Shown: in pieces, positions 53,708-62,175 of the stretch
How positions within the stretch are numbered: position 1 is the stretch's first letter
How the letters are laid out: each line of letters opens with the position of its first letter
Origin: Leeuwenhoekiella parthenopeia
Lineage (GTDB): Bacteria; Bacteroidota; Bacteroidia; Flavobacteriales; Flavobacteriaceae
DNA length: 64,000 bases
NCBI RefSeq assembly: GCF_020782115.1
Contig: NZ_JAJGMW010000009.1
Coordinates: 1 to 64,000, forward strand
Direction of reading: 5' to 3'
Translations under genes and position numbers: made by a program
The notes under the pieces: generated by a model
What the model was told of the DNA's origin: nothing
The model's database searches: none
The model's input: the letters and a program-made list of their open reading frames with translations, nothing else

Positions 53708-54487
53708 ATGGAAACAAGAAAACGCGTAGTTATAAAAGTAGGAACTAACGTAATGACGAACAGGAACAACAGAATCGTTGGCCCTGTACTTCACGAACTC
53801 GTAAGACAAATTGCAGAATTGTATGAAAAGGGATATCAGCCCGTACTGGTATCTTCAGGTTCTGCGATTGCAGGTAAAGAGGTATTGGGAGAATGCAGTT
53901 CTGATGATCCTTCAACTCGAAGACAGATATTTTCTTCGGTAGGACAACCGCGTATGATGCGCCATTACTATACTTTATTCAACAGTTTTGGTATGCATTG
54001 CGCACAGCTTTTAGCAACCAAAAGAGATTTTGCTCCGGGAAAACACCGGGAAAATATGATCAATTGCTATGAAGGTTTGTTAGAAGAAGGTATTGTACCC
54101 ATCGCAAATGAAGATGATGCCGTATCATTAACGATGTCTATGTTTACAGACAATGATGAACTAGCCAGCCTGGTGGCCGAATTAATTGACGCAGACGCGC
54201 TGATACTTCTTACAGACACAGATGGTTTGTACACAGGACACCCTGATGACGATAATTCTGAAAAAATAAGCAGAGTACATCCTGAGCAAAATGTTGAAAA
54301 ATACGTTCAGGAAAATAGAAAAGCTGAAGGTGAAGGCCGCGGCGGTATGAAATCTAAATTGAAGATTGCCAAAGAGACCGCCCGGAAAAATATCACCTGT
54401 TATATAGCAAATGGTAAACGACCTAATGTCATTATCGATTTGCTTGAAGGAAAAGAGATTGGTACAAAATTCTCAGAGACCAGATAA
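53708..54487 (+). CDS. proB: Glutamate 5-kinase (short form)
   Basis: A 259-residue amino acid kinase that phosphorylates glutamate in proline synthesis. The core has RVVIKVGTNVMT, VLVSSGSAIAGKEV, IANEDDAVSL, LILLTDTDGLY and GRGGMKSKLKIAKE. The PUA domain found at the C-terminus of E. coli ProB (about 367 residues) is absent. The start is ATG 53708, 1 base after the proC stop. Proline feedback inhibition acts on the kinase domain, so it may be retained. Confidence 0.94.
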   Translation: METRKRVVIKVGTNVMTNRNNRIVGPVLHELVRQIAELYEKGYQPVLVSSGSAIAGKEVLGECSSDDPSTRRQIFSSVGQPRMMRHYYTLFNSFGMHCAQLLATKRDFAPGKHRENMINCYEGLLEEGIVPIANEDDAVSLTMSMFTDNDELASLVAELIDADALILLTDTDGLYTGHPDDDNSEKISRVHPEQNVEKYVQENRKAEGEGRGGMKSKLKIAKETARKNITCYIANGKRPNVIIDLLEGKEIGTKFSETR

Positions 54488-54523
54488 AATCTTTGGCTGA
54501 AACTAATCTTAAAAAATAAAAAT

Positions 54524-55723
54524 ATGCAATTACTAAATACAGATATAAAAAATAAAGTACTCGACTCGATGATCAGCATTATAGATCAGCGACGAGACGA
54601 AATACTAGAAGCCAATAAGAAAGATCTTGAAGCCTTTAATCGTGATGATCAGGCGCTTTATGATCGTCTGGTGGTAAACGACAAGAAAATCGCTGGAATG
54701 ATTCAGGCGATACAGGAGGTACGTAATCAGGATGATCCGGTAAGTCAGGAAATATCTAATGTAACTTTAGATAGCGGGTTGAATATTATCAACAAAACGG
54801 CTCCTTTCGGAACCATATTGATAATTTATGAATCCAGACCTGATGTAACCATAGAAGCCGCCGTACTGGCATTTAAAGCAAATAACAAGATTTTACTTAA
54901 AGGCGGGAAAGAGGCCTATAATAGTAATATAGTTCTTGTAGATTGCTGGAAACAGGCGCTTCGCGAAAATAATCTGAGCGAAGATTGGATTACCATGTTA
55001 CAACTCAACAGGGAAGAAACTCAGGAATTCCTGAGAAATCCCGATCAGCCCCTCGACCTTATCGTACCACGCGGTGGAGAAAGATTGATTGCCTTTGTGA
55101 AACAACACGCTCAATGCGCGGTTCTTGTAAGTGGTAGAGGAAATAATTTCCTATATGTACATCCCGAAGCTGACTGGAAAAAAACAGTGGAAGTGATCAT
55201 AAATGCAAAAACCGATAAAATTTCCGGTTGTAATGCTTTGGATAAAGTTTTAGTAGATAAAAACTTACCAAATTACGAGTCACGTATTAAAGAATTGAAA
55301 GATATTCTCGAAAGCAAAGGTGTTGAAGTTTTGGCAGATCCTAAATCTAAAGAAGTACTCAGCACAACCAGTGTGATCCCTAACGAAGATACCTGGTATG
55401 AAGAATTTTTGGCAATGAAAATTGTATTGGGTGCTGTAGAAAGTATGGATGAAGCCATAACCAAAATCAACACCTATAGTGGTGGTCATTCGAGCGCCAT
55501 TTTAACAGAAAATGCCAGTGTAGCCCAGATATTTATGGAAAATATAGACACGGCAGCGGTGTACCACAACGCCTCAACGCGATTTACGGATGGTGGGCAA
55601 ATGGGCGTAGGTGCCGAACTGGCTATTAGTACAGACAAGTTGCACCACAGAGGTCCGCTTGGTTTAAAGCAACTGGTGACAAATAAGTATTATGTATATG
55701 GTAATGGCCACGTACGGGTATAA
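54524..55723 (+). CDS. proA: Glutamate-5-semialdehyde dehydrogenase (gamma-glutamyl phosphate reductase)
   Basis: A 399-residue NADPH-dependent enzyme, second step of proline synthesis. It belongs to the aldehyde dehydrogenase superfamily. PFGTILIIYESRPDVTIEAAVL, LKGGKEAYNSN, VPRGGERLI and NASTRFTDGGQMGVGAEL are family signatures; the catalytic cysteine is in KISGCNALDKVL. The gene is 36 bases after proB. A hairpin (55749-55766) and a terminator follow. Its product cyclises to the substrate of ProC. Confidence 0.95.
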   Translation: MQLLNTDIKNKVLDSMISIIDQRRDEILEANKKDLEAFNRDDQALYDRLVVNDKKIAGMIQAIQEVRNQDDPVSQEISNVTLDSGLNIINKTAPFGTILIIYESRPDVTIEAAVLAFKANNKILLKGGKEAYNSNIVLVDCWKQALRENNLSEDWITMLQLNREETQEFLRNPDQPLDLIVPRGGERLIAFVKQHAQCAVLVSGRGNNFLYVHPEADWKKTVEVIINAKTDKISGCNALDKVLVDKNLPNYESRIKELKDILESKGVEVLADPKSKEVLSTTSVIPNEDTWYEEFLAMKIVLGAVESMDEAITKINTYSGGHSSAILTENASVAQIFMENIDTAAVYHNASTRFTDGGQMGVGAELAISTDKLHHRGPLGLKQLVTNKYYVYGNGHVRV

Positions 55724-55774
55724 TTTTTAAATATATCTAATATATTATTCAGGATAAAATCCTGAGATAAAATG

Positions 55775-55803
55775 AAAGAGTCTGATGCTGTCAGGCTCTT
55801 TTT
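55775..55803 (+). terminator. Terminator of the proCBA operon
   Basis: AAAGAG-t-CTGA pairs with TCAG-g-CTCTTT around a 5-base loop and ends in a T-run (55799-55803). A second hairpin (TCAGGAT/ATCCTGA) lies just before it. Confidence 0.88.
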
Positions 55804-55879
55804 GCGTTATATACACCACATTATCTTACGTAATACATTAAAAAATAAGGTTTTACAGTTTTTTCTTACAGTTCAAAAC

Positions 55880-55909
55880 TTGTATCATCGTTAAAATTGA
55901 TTATTTTTA
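55880..55909 (+). promoter_or_regulatory. Promoter of the hybrid histidine kinase
   Basis: TTG (55880-55882) and TATTTTTA (55902-55909, one mismatch to TAnnTTTG) are 19 bases apart. The predicted transcript begins near 55915, after a possible start at 55897. This supports the ATG at 55936. Confidence 0.45.
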
Positions 55910-55935
55910 CCGATATAGATTTTCCCCAGACTTCA

Positions 55936-58668
55936 ATGAGTACATTTATAGATAGACTATTTAGCCATAGGGTTAAAAGTATAAACCAGGAGTTTTCTGA
56001 GGAAAGCTTGCAAACCGATTTTCTGGGCTATCTTATGTCATTGGGTTCTGAAAGCGCCAGACTGATAATTATTAGATCTAAAATTGAGAATTTTCAGCTT
56101 CCGGAAGAAAGTTACCTGAAGAATTTATGCAAGCTTCAGTTTTATCTGGAACTAGAGCGCTATCTGCTTATTTACGATTCCAGATACATCAGTACAGAAG
56201 AAAAGCTTCGCGCAGAAATCCGATTTAAATTTCCGGAGATTGGAGAATCTGATGCCTTCGTTCCTCTTTTTAGAAAAGGGAAGGCACAGGAAATAAGTAT
56301 AGTCCAGCTCTACATTCTTACCATTCTAAAAAAATTCAGGGACGAAGACCCCGATCGCGATGCCACAAAGCGCCGTATTGAACAACTAAGCATCAAATTG
56401 CATCAGGATCAATCGGCTATGAGTCTTGTAGAGCAAATTAATTGCTTTAGGCGTACCAAAGAAGACGCGGCGGCCATACATCAGGAGTTTGGTGCTACTT
56501 TTGGACAGGACTTTGTAGATTCGGTTTTTGCCGAAACACAAAATGAATTCAACAATTATTTTGAGCGTGTTGATGCCGTAAGCTGCCTTACAGATATCAT
56601 GCCTGAACTTTTTTCGTCTTTATTAAAAGAGACCAATACTTCTCAGATTATTTTCCCCACGATGAGTGAGGAGCGATCAGATGTGATACCTCAGGAGCAA
56701 ACCAAACAACCCTTGATAAGTCAGGACGAAGTGCTTGAAAATCTCCTGGATGGATACCTTCTTTTTGATGAGTATGGTACTATTTTGAATTGTAATACAC
56801 GCGGTGCCAAAATATTTGAGCTTTCAAAACCGGAAATTCTTAAGCGAGATCTGTTTGAACTTTTCCCGGAATATGTTGCTCAAACGATAAAGGACGACAT
56901 AAAACAGCTCTACGAGAACACCAAAAAAAGTGTAATAGGCCGTCGTATAGAGATTGATTTGATTAGTAAAAATGGTAAGAAAGAGACTTACGAGGTTTCT
57001 GCCAGTAATAACTATACCAGTCCTTTAGAAACCTTTACGCTGTTACTGCGCAACATTTCAAAACGCCAGGACACACTCAAAGCCCGTATAAGTGCAGAGA
57101 AAGCGGCAGAAGCCAAATCTACCTTTCTCTCCAATATGAGCCACGAGATACGCACGCCGCTTAACGTGATTCTGGGACTTTCTGAAATAATTTCAAAAAA
57201 CGGCACTGAAGATCCCGGGGTACTGAAGAAAAATATTGACGGTATTGCATTTTCGGCTAAAAACCTGCTTTCTATTGTTAATGATATTCTCGACTTTTCG
57301 AAGATTGAAGCCGGTAAATTATCCCTTCAATCTATAGACTTTAACCTGCGCGAGGTTGTTTACAATCTGGCAAATGGTTTTGAAATCAAAGCTCGCGAAA
57401 AGGGGCTAACACTATCGGCTCATATTGATGAGGAAGTGCCCGATGTGGTTGTGGGCGATCAATTTAGGCTTAACCAGATTCTTACCAACCTCATTGGTAA
57501 CGCTATAAAATTTACAAACAAGGGCTCGATTACTTTGGAAGTTAAACTTGAAAGTAAAAACGACGAGGAACTTCGGCTTAATTTTAAGGTTACAGACACC
57601 GGGATAGGCATCCCGGAAGAAAAAATGCAAACGATTTTCGATAGTTTTTATCAGGTTGAAAGTCCGGAAAATGCCAAAATAAATGGTACGGGACTTGGCC
57701 TGGCAATTACCAAAGAACTAATCAATCTTAAAAAAGGTGAACTCCACGCGAAGAGTAAACTGGGTAAGGGTTCAGAATTTTATTTCAGCGTTAGCTTTAA
57801 GACAAGTAAATTAAAAACACTTAAAAACAGTCCTCAACAAAATAGTGCGAAAAATAAATCTGTTGAGGGTCTCAAAGTCTTGGTTGCAGAAGATAACAGG
57901 ATGAATCAGTTTTACATCACTCAACTTTTACAGGGTCTGGGTGTTGAAGTTGACATCGCAGAGAATGGTCAGGAAGCCGTAAGCATACATCAAAGCGGAA
58001 AAAAAGAATATGATCTTATTCTTATGGATATGCACATGCCGGTGATGAACGGTTTGGAGGCCATTTCACACATCAGACAATCCAACAAGGACGCGATTAA
58101 AAAAGTACCTATAGTAGCCTGCTCGGCAGACGTATTTCCCGAGTCGCGCAAGAAAGCCATTAACGCCGGTATTGATTTTTATCTTACAAAACCCCTCAAG
58201 GAAGAGGCCTTAAAAGAGGTTCTATTCTGGCTGGTTGATGAAAATAAGGATATTGACCTGGAGTCTGTCACGGTCGCTCCTTCTCCAGATTCGGAATTAT
58301 CAGAAAAATCGAAGTCTGTAGACATCGCAAATTTGCTGGAGATTTTTGATAACGACAGGGAATTTGTGATTGCACTTTTAGAGGTTTTTATTAAAGAAAC
58401 CCCCGATGACTTAAAGAGTTTGCGTAAATGTGCAGAACAGGAATACTACCTGCAAGCCAGTACGGTCGCTCATAAAATGAAGTCGAGCTTTATGAATCTG
58501 GGAATGACCAGACACGGGTATCATTTGCAGCAAATAGAAAGTCTTATAAAGAGTGAGGCTACCTTAGAAGAAGCTAAAATGCATTTAAGGACTTTTGAAG
58601 ATTTATACACCAAGGCGCTAACCGAGGTAAACATGAAACTTATAGAGCTCAAAACCAAAAAGAAATAA
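55936..58668 (+). CDS. Hybrid sensor histidine kinase with receiver and HPt domains
   Basis: A 910-residue cytoplasmic signalling protein with no membrane segment. Residues 1 to about 255 form an unrecognised helical region. A PAS domain (about 262-375) is followed by HisKA with SNMSHEIRTPLNVILGLSEI (His near 403), an ATPase domain (NQILTNLIGNAIKFT, DTGIGIPEEKM, GTGLGLAI), a receiver (LVAEDNRMNQ, phosphoacceptor Asp in LILMDMHMPVMNGLEAI) and a C-terminal HPt domain (AHKMKSSFMNLG). The full phosphorelay is thus in one chain, with no output DNA-binding domain. The next regulator is unknown. Confidence 0.9.
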   Translation: MSTFIDRLFSHRVKSINQEFSEESLQTDFLGYLMSLGSESARLIIIRSKIENFQLPEESYLKNLCKLQFYLELERYLLIYDSRYISTEEKLRAEIRFKFPEIGESDAFVPLFRKGKAQEISIVQLYILTILKKFRDEDPDRDATKRRIEQLSIKLHQDQSAMSLVEQINCFRRTKEDAAAIHQEFGATFGQDFVDSVFAETQNEFNNYFERVDAVSCLTDIMPELFSSLLKETNTSQIIFPTMSEERSDVIPQEQTKQPLISQDEVLENLLDGYLLFDEYGTILNCNTRGAKIFELSKPEILKRDLFELFPEYVAQTIKDDIKQLYENTKKSVIGRRIEIDLISKNGKKETYEVSASNNYTSPLETFTLLLRNISKRQDTLKARISAEKAAEAKSTFLSNMSHEIRTPLNVILGLSEIISKNGTEDPGVLKKNIDGIAFSAKNLLSIVNDILDFSKIEAGKLSLQSIDFNLREVVYNLANGFEIKAREKGLTLSAHIDEEVPDVVVGDQFRLNQILTNLIGNAIKFTNKGSITLEVKLESKNDEELRLNFKVTDTGIGIPEEKMQTIFDSFYQVESPENAKINGTGLGLAITKELINLKKGELHAKSKLGKGSEFYFSVSFKTSKLKTLKNSPQQNSAKNKSVEGLKVLVAEDNRMNQFYITQLLQGLGVEVDIAENGQEAVSIHQSGKKEYDLILMDMHMPVMNGLEAISHIRQSNKDAIKKVPIVACSADVFPESRKKAINAGIDFYLTKPLKEEALKEVLFWLVDENKDIDLESVTVAPSPDSELSEKSKSVDIANLLEIFDNDREFVIALLEVFIKETPDDLKSLRKCAEQEYYLQASTVAHKMKSSFMNLGMTRHGYHLQQIESLIKSEATLEEAKMHLRTFEDLYTKALTEVNMKLIELKTKKK

Positions 58669-58761
58669 ATCAACAAGCCGCTGATTTTCAGAATCATAAC
58701 AAAATATCAATACAAATCACATCAGGGTCTGTTAAATTTTTCTAAAAAAAATCACATTCCG

Positions 58762-58802
58762 TTGTAACCTTTTCTCTACTTGTTACGTATAATAGGTATA
58801 AT
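58762..58802 (+). promoter_or_regulatory. Unusual upstream region of the primary sigma factor
   Basis: Before rpoD the sequence has TTGTAA (58762-58767), then TATAAT twice in a 9-base tandem (58788-58793 and 58797-58802). No TAnnTTTG box was found. The distance of 20 bases between the first pair is longer than an E. coli promoter. This is suggestive, not firm. Confidence 0.3.
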
Positions 58803-58825
58803 GCTCAATTAATACGTAAACGTCA

Positions 58826-59689
58826 ATGAGACAACTCAAGATTACTAAACAGGTTACCAACAGGGAAACCGCTTCTTTAGACAAGTACCTTCAGGAAATA
58901 GGGAAAGTAGATCTTATTACAGCCGAAGACGAGGTAGAACTCGCTCAGCGCATCAAGGCCGGTGATCAACGTGCATTAGAAAAACTGACCAAAGCTAACT
59001 TGCGATTTGTGGTTTCGGTTGCTAAACAATACCAAAATCAGGGTTTAACACTTCCCGATCTTATCAACGAAGGAAACCTGGGCTTGATTAAAGCTGCCAG
59101 ACGTTTTGATGAGACCCGAGGTTTCAAATTTATTTCCTATGCAGTTTGGTGGATTAGACAATCTATACTTCAGGCTTTAGCAGAGCAATCCCGTATTGTT
59201 AGGCTTCCGCTCAATAAAATTGGTTCGATCAACAAAATCAATAAAACCTATGCGTTTTTAGAGCAGGCCAATCAAAGACCTCCAAGTCCGGAAGAGATTG
59301 CAAAAGAATTGGACATGACCATCAACGATGTTAAGGAGTCTTTGAAAAATGCCGGCAGACACGTGAGTATGGATGCGCCGCTTATCGATGGGGAAGATTC
59401 TAACCTGTATGACGTTTTACGTTCGGGCGAATCTCCAAATCCTGATCGCGAACTCATAACAGAGTCACTGCGTACCGAAATTGAACGTGCCCTGGAAACC
59501 TTAACTCCTCGTGAAGCTGATGTAGTGCGCCTTTATTTTGGTTTAGGCAATCAACAACCTATGACTCTTGAAGAAATAGGAGAGACTTTTGAGCTTACCC
59601 GCGAGCGTGTGCGTCAGATTAAAGAAAAAGCTATACGTCGTTTGAAGCATACCTCACGAAGTAAAATCCTAAAAACCTACCTGGGATAG
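58826..59689 (+). CDS. rpoD: Primary RNA polymerase sigma factor RpoD (Bacteroidota type)
   Basis: A 287-residue sigma-70 factor. Region 1.2 [25 protein letters not shown], region 2 with [25 protein letters not shown] and [10 protein letters not shown], region 3 and region 4 with [16 protein letters not shown] and the helix-turn-helix [27 protein letters not shown] are all complete. Region 1.1 is missing, as is usual in this phylum, where the primary sigma recognises TTTG/TAnnTTTG promoters. It probably drives most promoters listed here. Confidence 0.96.
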   Translation: MRQLKITKQVTNRETASLDKYLQEIGKVDLITAEDEVELAQRIKAGDQRALEKLTKANLRFVVSVAKQYQNQGLTLPDLINEGNLGLIKAARRFDETRGFKFISYAVWWIRQSILQALAEQSRIVRLPLNKIGSINKINKTYAFLEQANQRPPSPEEIAKELDMTINDVKESLKNAGRHVSMDAPLIDGEDSNLYDVLRSGESPNPDRELITESLRTEIERALETLTPREADVVRLYFGLGNQQPMTLEEIGETFELTRERVRQIKEKAIRRLKHTSRSKILKTYLG

Positions 59690-59818
59690 GCGTTTTTTAC
59701 AAGAATTCGTTAAAAGTAAGGAGATAAGCAGGTTTTTTACTAAATTGCCAGCATCTCCAAGAAAATATTTAAAGCAACAACAGTTCATCATAACTGTTCG
59801 TTTTTTGATTGATGAATG

Positions 59819-59848
59819 AATCCCCGGCTGATTACCGGGGATTTTTTA
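59819..59848 (+). terminator. Terminator after rpoD
   Basis: AATCCCCGG (59819-59827) pairs with CCGGGGATT (59835-59843), loop CTGATTA, then T-run. It is 129 bases after the rpoD stop and ends before the BLUF start, so it argues against any start of that gene upstream of 59848. Confidence 0.88.
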
Positions 59849-59865
59849 TTTCATACTTTTATCTT

Positions 59866-60276
59866 ATGTTTTATTATTTAATTTACCTCAGCGATTCTTC
59901 TAACCTGACTAAGCAGGATGCTATTCAGGATATTTTAGACCATGTAGCAGATTGGAATAAAGAGCTCGATATTTCAGGATTTTTAGTTTACCGGGATGGG
60001 AATTTTCTACAGCTTCTGGAAGGAAATAAAAATGAAGTTCTCACATTATTCAATAAAATAAAGAGAGATCCCAGACATAAGAATGTTACCAAAATATTGG
60101 AGGATGAATCTGAAAACCGAATTTTTAGCGATTATGAATCCGGCTTTCTTGTTCCAAAAAACAAACTCGTCAGAGACAAACTAAATAATTATCTTTTAAA
60201 TCTGAAACTTTTAGAAAATCCAAAAATCAATTCGACCCTTTCTATTTTAGAGAATATTTTGACCAAAATGTATTAA
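59866..60276 (+). CDS. BLUF-domain blue-light sensor protein
   Basis: A 136-residue protein that is almost only a BLUF domain: YYLIYLSDSSN (flavin-contacting Tyr 7), Asn 31, DISGFLVYRDGNFLQLLEG with Gln 49, and IKRDPRHKNVTKILEDE. These match Tyr, Asn and Gln of PixD (Y8, N32, Q50). The conserved Trp-x-Met near the C-terminus of the domain is Tyr-Glu-Ser (91-93) here. A short helical tail of about 40 residues follows. ATG 59866 is chosen, as longer starts would include the terminator. The partner is unknown. rpe follows after 26 bases. Confidence 0.87.
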   Translation: MFYYLIYLSDSSNLTKQDAIQDILDHVADWNKELDISGFLVYRDGNFLQLLEGNKNEVLTLFNKIKRDPRHKNVTKILEDESENRIFSDYESGFLVPKNKLVRDKLNNYLLNLKLLENPKINSTLSILENILTKMY

Positions 60277-60302
60277 CCTCTTCTCTAGCAAAAAAATATT
60301 AC

Positions 60303-60962
60303 ATGAAACCTACATACCTTGCTCCCTCCCTTCTAGCCGCAGATTTTGCAAACCTTGAACGTGATATTAAAATGGTTAATGCCAGCGATGCAGACTGGTT
60401 TCATGTAGATATTATGGATGGTGTTTTTGTACCGAATATCTCATTTGGGATGCCGGTAGTACAGGCCATCACCCGTCACGCCACCAAGGTCATGGATGTT
60501 CACCTGATGATTGTAGATCCTGATCGTTATATACAGGCCTTTGCAGATCTGGGAGCTACTCACCTTACCGTACATTACGAGGCGTGCACGCATTTACACA
60601 GAACCCTTCAGGCGATAAAAGCTGCAGGTATGAAGGCAGGTGTTGCCCTTAACCCACACACTCCGGTAGACTTACTCAAAGACATTATACATGATATTGA
60701 CATTGTCATTATAATGAGCGTCAATCCCGGTTTTGGAGGTCAAAGCTTTATAGAGAATACCTACAAAAAAATACGGGCCCTTAAAGAAATCATCATCACG
60801 CATAATGCCCCTACCCTAATTGAGATTGACGGCGGCGTGACCGATCAAAATGCAAACAAACTCATAGATTGTGGTGCTGATGTACTGGTGGCCGGAAGCT
60901 TTGTTTTTAAAGCCAAAAACCCAACCGAAACCATAGCTGAATTGAAAAAGCTCATGGGCTAA
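60303..60962 (+). CDS. rpe: Ribulose-phosphate 3-epimerase
   Basis: A 219-residue TIM-barrel enzyme of the pentose phosphate pathway, interconverting ribulose 5-phosphate and xylulose 5-phosphate. The metal ligands and catalytic acids lie in LAPSLLAADFANLERDI, WFHVDIMDGVFVPNISFG, VMDVHLMI, MSVNPGFGGQSFI and IEIDGGVTDQNANKL. The length is standard. The gene follows the BLUF gene by 26 bases and precedes the glycerate kinase by 87 bases. Confidence 0.96.
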   Translation: MKPTYLAPSLLAADFANLERDIKMVNASDADWFHVDIMDGVFVPNISFGMPVVQAITRHATKVMDVHLMIVDPDRYIQAFADLGATHLTVHYEACTHLHRTLQAIKAAGMKAGVALNPHTPVDLLKDIIHDIDIVIIMSVNPGFGGQSFIENTYKKIRALKEIIITHNAPTLIEIDGGVTDQNANKLIDCGADVLVAGSFVFKAKNPTETIAELKKLMG

Positions 60963-61049
60963 ATCTAAAGCCTTACCCGGTTCAAGAGGCCGACAGGATT
61001 TCAGAATTAACAAATTAAGATTAACTTACTTAATCTTAAATCGTTTCCA

Positions 61050-62174
61050 TTGAAAATCCTAATCGCACCAGACTCGTTCAAAGAAAGTTTACAGGCCACA
61101 CAAGTTGCTGAAGCTATTGCTGAAGGAATCAAAACCTCGATACCTGATGCAATTTGCAAACTCCTGCCCTTTTCTGACGGTGGCGAAGGTGCTTTTGAAG
61201 TACTTGAGGCGCTTAATCTGGGGGCATTGGTAAACACCACCACTTACGACCCTTTGGGAAGAATTATTGAAGCTCCTTATTTTGCATTTACAGATAACAA
61301 AACAGCCTGGATCGAACTTTCACAGGCTTCGGGTCTGGCACTTCTTAAAAACCACGAGCAAAACCCACTTAACACTTCAACTTTCGGAACCGGAATCCAG
61401 ATTAAAAAAGCAATTGAAGCCGGTCTACATAATATTATTCTGGGCATAGGCGGTAGTGCCACGCACGATGTCGCCACCGGAATTTTCACTGCTTTGGGCG
61501 GAAGGCTTTTAGATGCCGGGGGCCATGAACTTAAAGCAGATGGTGCATCACTTCAAAATTGCAAATCCCTTGATTTCAGCCAACTCATACCGGAATTACA
61601 AAAAACCCATTTCACCATTGCCTGCGATGTGATCAACCCGCTTACCGGTCCCAACGGTGCTGCACATACCTATGCTGCTCAAAAGGGCGCTCATGCTGCA
61701 ATGATTGAGCAGTTGGAAAAAGCCACACGTTCCTTTTCAAAATTGCTGGAAGTCAAAACACAAAAAGATATTGTAAACCAGGAAGGTGCCGGTGCTGCCG
61801 GAGGCACTGCGGCCGGTATGCTGGCTTTTACCAATGCCCGCCTCAAAAACGGCTTTGATATCCTGGCTGAACTTACCAATCTGGAAGAACGTATTCAGAC
61901 CGCTGATTTGATTATAACCGGAGAGGGCCGTACCGATGACCAGAGCAGATTTGGAAAAGTTCCCTTTAAAATCGCCAACCTTGCTAAAAAACACAATAAA
62001 CCGGTACTGCTCTATTCCGGTGGGATCACAGCAAATCCTCATATTCTCAGCAACTCAGGTTTTACAGCCACCTTTGCTCTGAAAACCCCGGAAATGTCAC
62101 TGGATTTTGCCAAGCAAAATGCCTTTAAATTGCTTGCGCAAAAAGTGACTGATACCATTAAACAATTCATTTGA
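61050..62174 (+). CDS. Glycerate kinase (GarK/GlxK type)
   Basis: A 374-residue kinase that phosphorylates glycerate to 2- or 3-phosphoglycerate. Recognised features are ILIAPDSFKESLQATQVAEAI, LPFSDGGEGAFEVL, ILGIGGSATHDVATGIFTALGG, ACDVINPLTGPNGAAHTYAAQKGA and TGEGRTDDQSRFGKVP. The start is TTG 61050, as no ATG precedes the KILIAPDSF motif. The permease gene begins 1 base after the stop, so the two are co-transcribed and probably share a substrate. Confidence 0.92.
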   Translation: MKILIAPDSFKESLQATQVAEAIAEGIKTSIPDAICKLLPFSDGGEGAFEVLEALNLGALVNTTTYDPLGRIIEAPYFAFTDNKTAWIELSQASGLALLKNHEQNPLNTSTFGTGIQIKKAIEAGLHNIILGIGGSATHDVATGIFTALGGRLLDAGGHELKADGASLQNCKSLDFSQLIPELQKTHFTIACDVINPLTGPNGAAHTYAAQKGAHAAMIEQLEKATRSFSKLLEVKTQKDIVNQEGAGAAGGTAAGMLAFTNARLKNGFDILAELTNLEERIQTADLIITGEGRTDDQSRFGKVPFKIANLAKKHNKPVLLYSGGITANPHILSNSGFTATFALKTPEMSLDFAKQNAFKLLAQKVTDTIKQFI

Positions 62175-62175
62175 T

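Noticed and set aside
59809-59865. Longer BLUF protein starting at 59809
   Set aside because: This would translate through a strong rho-independent terminator, and the domain begins at the ATG at 59866.
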